From Theobroma cacao (taxonomy: Eukaryota; Streptophyta; Magnoliopsida; Malvales; Malvaceae), in contig NC_030854.1 of the NCBI RefSeq assembly GCF_000208745.1, forward strand, positions 28,125,624 to 28,189,623: 64,000 nt of DNA. Reading direction: 5' to 3'. Each line of letters opens with the position of its first letter. Positions within the stretch are counted from its first letter, which is position 1. A model generated the notes under the pieces. It was given only the letters and a program-made list of their open reading frames with translations. It did not search any database and was not told the origin of the DNA. The position numbers were made by a program, and so were the translations under genes. This document shows positions 62,661 through 64,000 of the stretch, in pieces.

Positions 62661-63080
62661 TGGTTTAAATTGGTTCTGTGAATATAAACTAATAAACTCA
62701 AAAACATACATTAATGTCATATTTGCTCTTTGGTTTGTAGATTGAAGAAGATATGATGAGAAATAGATAAAGAGAGATGACAATGGTGATAAAATTAGAA
62801 AAAGCTGAATGGCGAGAGAGAGAAATCGAGAGCACAGCAAACAAAAGTGGGGGAAGGAAGTTGATAAAATTAGAGAGAACTAGATGACGAGAGAGAAATC
62901 GAAAGCACAAATAGATGTCGGAAAAAGAAATCCGGGGGGGGGATTTTTTAATTTGTTTGAAATAACTTAAAGGGTATTTTTATCAAATTATGATAAAATT
63001 AGATAAAAATAGTTAATTTTGTATTAGAGGCTATTTTTTAAATGACCTTATGAGGTTAACAATTTCTCATAATTTTCTTT

Positions 63081-63434
63081 AATAAAATAGTTGTATACGC
63101 TTACATGATACATCATTTGTTAATATAGATGTCGATTCAGGATTTGATCATGTAAATAAATCAATCACACCATAGCTTTGTTAATTGAAATATACTCAAA
63201 GTAATACTTATAATTAATATTAGCATGGACTATTTAATATATATATATATATCGATATATATATATATCTGTGTATATATTATATATATAAATCCTAAAC
63301 GATACCGGATGAACCTAAATAATAAAATAGTTGTATATGCCTATATGATACATCACTTAAAGTTTGCAATTAGGATTGGATCATGTTAATAAATCAAAGC
63401 ACAATATAGCTTTCTTAATAAAAATATACTCAAA
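63081..63434. repeat. Direct repeat, two 115-120-bp copies flanking an AT microsatellite
   Basis: 63081-63200 and 63321-63434 share aataaaatagttgtata, gatacatca, ggatc/tgatcatgt and tatagcttt in order. Between them is an (AT)n run at 63236-63290. The sequence just ahead of the second copy (taaacgataccggatgaacc) also matches 62228-62247, so the unit is probably longer. Confidence 0.8.
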
Positions 63435-63572
63435 ATTAAATAATTCTTATCATTATTTAGTGTATACATGCATTAGTACGTGTTATATATTAATTATTTA
63501 TTTATTTGATGAGAGCGATGGAAATGGAATGTATTCATTGATTATTAAACGCAAAAATTAGGGATGAAACTC

Positions 63573-63580
63573 TATAAAAG
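63573..63580 (+). promoter_or_regulatory. Candidate TATA box of the P450 gene
   Basis: TATAAAAG lies 63 bp ahead of the start codon, a normal plant core-promoter distance for a short leader. Confidence 0.6.
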
Positions 63581-63642
63581 CATGTTAAAAGTCCAGCATT
63601 TACAACACTAAGAAAAAGAGAAACAGCCCTTTCCAATTTGCC

Positions 63643-64000
63643 ATGGCCATCATATCTAGTGACATTCTCTATTACCCTCTCTTTTTGATTTGGTTCATCA
63701 CTGCTCTCCTAGTCCACTCTTTCATCAAAAGATTCCTGAAGCCTTCTCGCACCCGAGTTCCAGACCCACCGAGCCCCCCTGCACTCCCATTCGTCGGTCA
63801 CCTCCATCTAGTCAGCTCCGTCCTACCCAAATCTTTCCAAGCCCTAGCTGGACGCTATGGCCCTCTCATGCAGATCCGTCTGGGTGCATCATCTTGCGTT
63901 GTTGTATCCAACGCCACGGTTGCAAAAGAAATCTTCAAAACTCAGGAGCTCAATTTTTCTTCCAGGCCCGAATTCGGTTCCTCAGAGTACTTCATTTACA
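63643..64000 (+). CDS. Cytochrome P450, CYP712-like, N-terminal part (runs off the window)
   Basis: Only the first 119 residues are present; the frame is open to the last base. A membrane anchor at about residues 8-28 (YPLFLIWFITALLVHSFI) is followed by a basic stretch and the proline-rich hinge PPSPPALPFVGHLHL, as in ER-bound plant P450s. RYGPLMQIRLGASSCVVVSN and ELNFSSRPEFGSSEY match CYP712 (CYP93-clan) members. The oxygen-binding, ERR and haem motifs lie outside the window, so activity cannot be judged. CYP712 enzymes have been linked in some plants to terpenoid or strigolactone-type oxidation; the substrate here is unknown. Confidence 0.88.
   Translation, partial: MAIISSDILYYPLFLIWFITALLVHSFIKRFLKPSRTRVPDPPSPPALPFVGHLHLVSSVLPKSFQALAGRYGPLMQIRLGASSCVVVSNATVAKEIFKTQELNFSSRPEFGSSEYFIY

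Larger units (their letters stand above)
60244..63572. other. Spacer between POLYCHOME and CYP712-like genes
   Basis: Begins with the POLYCHOME 3' untranslated region. The rest is AT-rich with poly-T near 61250-61265, a G run at 62935-62942 and direct repeats listed separately. Minus-strand open frames of up to 116 codons have no recognisable domain. Confidence 0.5.

Overview
This is a gene-sparse, repeat-rich stretch of plant nuclear DNA. Genes have GT-AG introns, the spacers are AT-rich, and every intact protein belongs to a land-plant family (cornichon, DC1, plant-type MurD, OTU protease, LRR receptor kinase, FBH/AKS-type bHLH, RABA4, POLYCHOME, CYP712-like P450). The proteins look like those of a eudicot. 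A Malvales species such as cacao or cotton is my guess, based on resemblance from memory and not on a search.

Layout. 1-4.0 kb: cornichon gene on the minus strand (4 exons, including a short 3' exon I located by phase and sequence). 4.4-5.2 kb: decayed copy of part of the MurD gene. 6.3-10.0 kb: single-exon, 1246-residue DC1 zinc-finger protein on the minus strand. 10.6-23.1 kb: intact MurD-like gene in 13 exons. Its ninth intron (7.1 kb) holds an inverted pair of degenerate element copies of about 2.2 kb each and a separate 825-bp transposon with a target-site duplication. 26.6-29.3 kb: OTU-domain protease. 32.6-36.2 kb: LRR receptor-like pseudokinase. 37.9-46 kb: transposon graveyard with a Copia pol remnant, a collapsed Copia element with two LTR pieces and a gag scrap, and a 1.27-kb palindrome. 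48.6-51.1 kb: bHLH factor. 52.6-57.1 kb: RABA4 GTPase. 58.2-60.2 kb: POLYCHOME-family APC/C regulator. 63.6 kb to the end: first part of a CYP712-like P450.

The genes look like unrelated housekeeping and regulatory neighbours. I see no operon, gene cluster or new defence-type system. The most distinctive features are the MurD locus with its partial duplicate and inverted-repeat-loaded intron, a near-perfect hairpin in an OTU intron, the collapsed Copia element, and the receptor kinase in which all three classical catalytic motifs are altered. All exon boundaries come from reading phase, splice dinucleotides and protein continuity, without transcript data.
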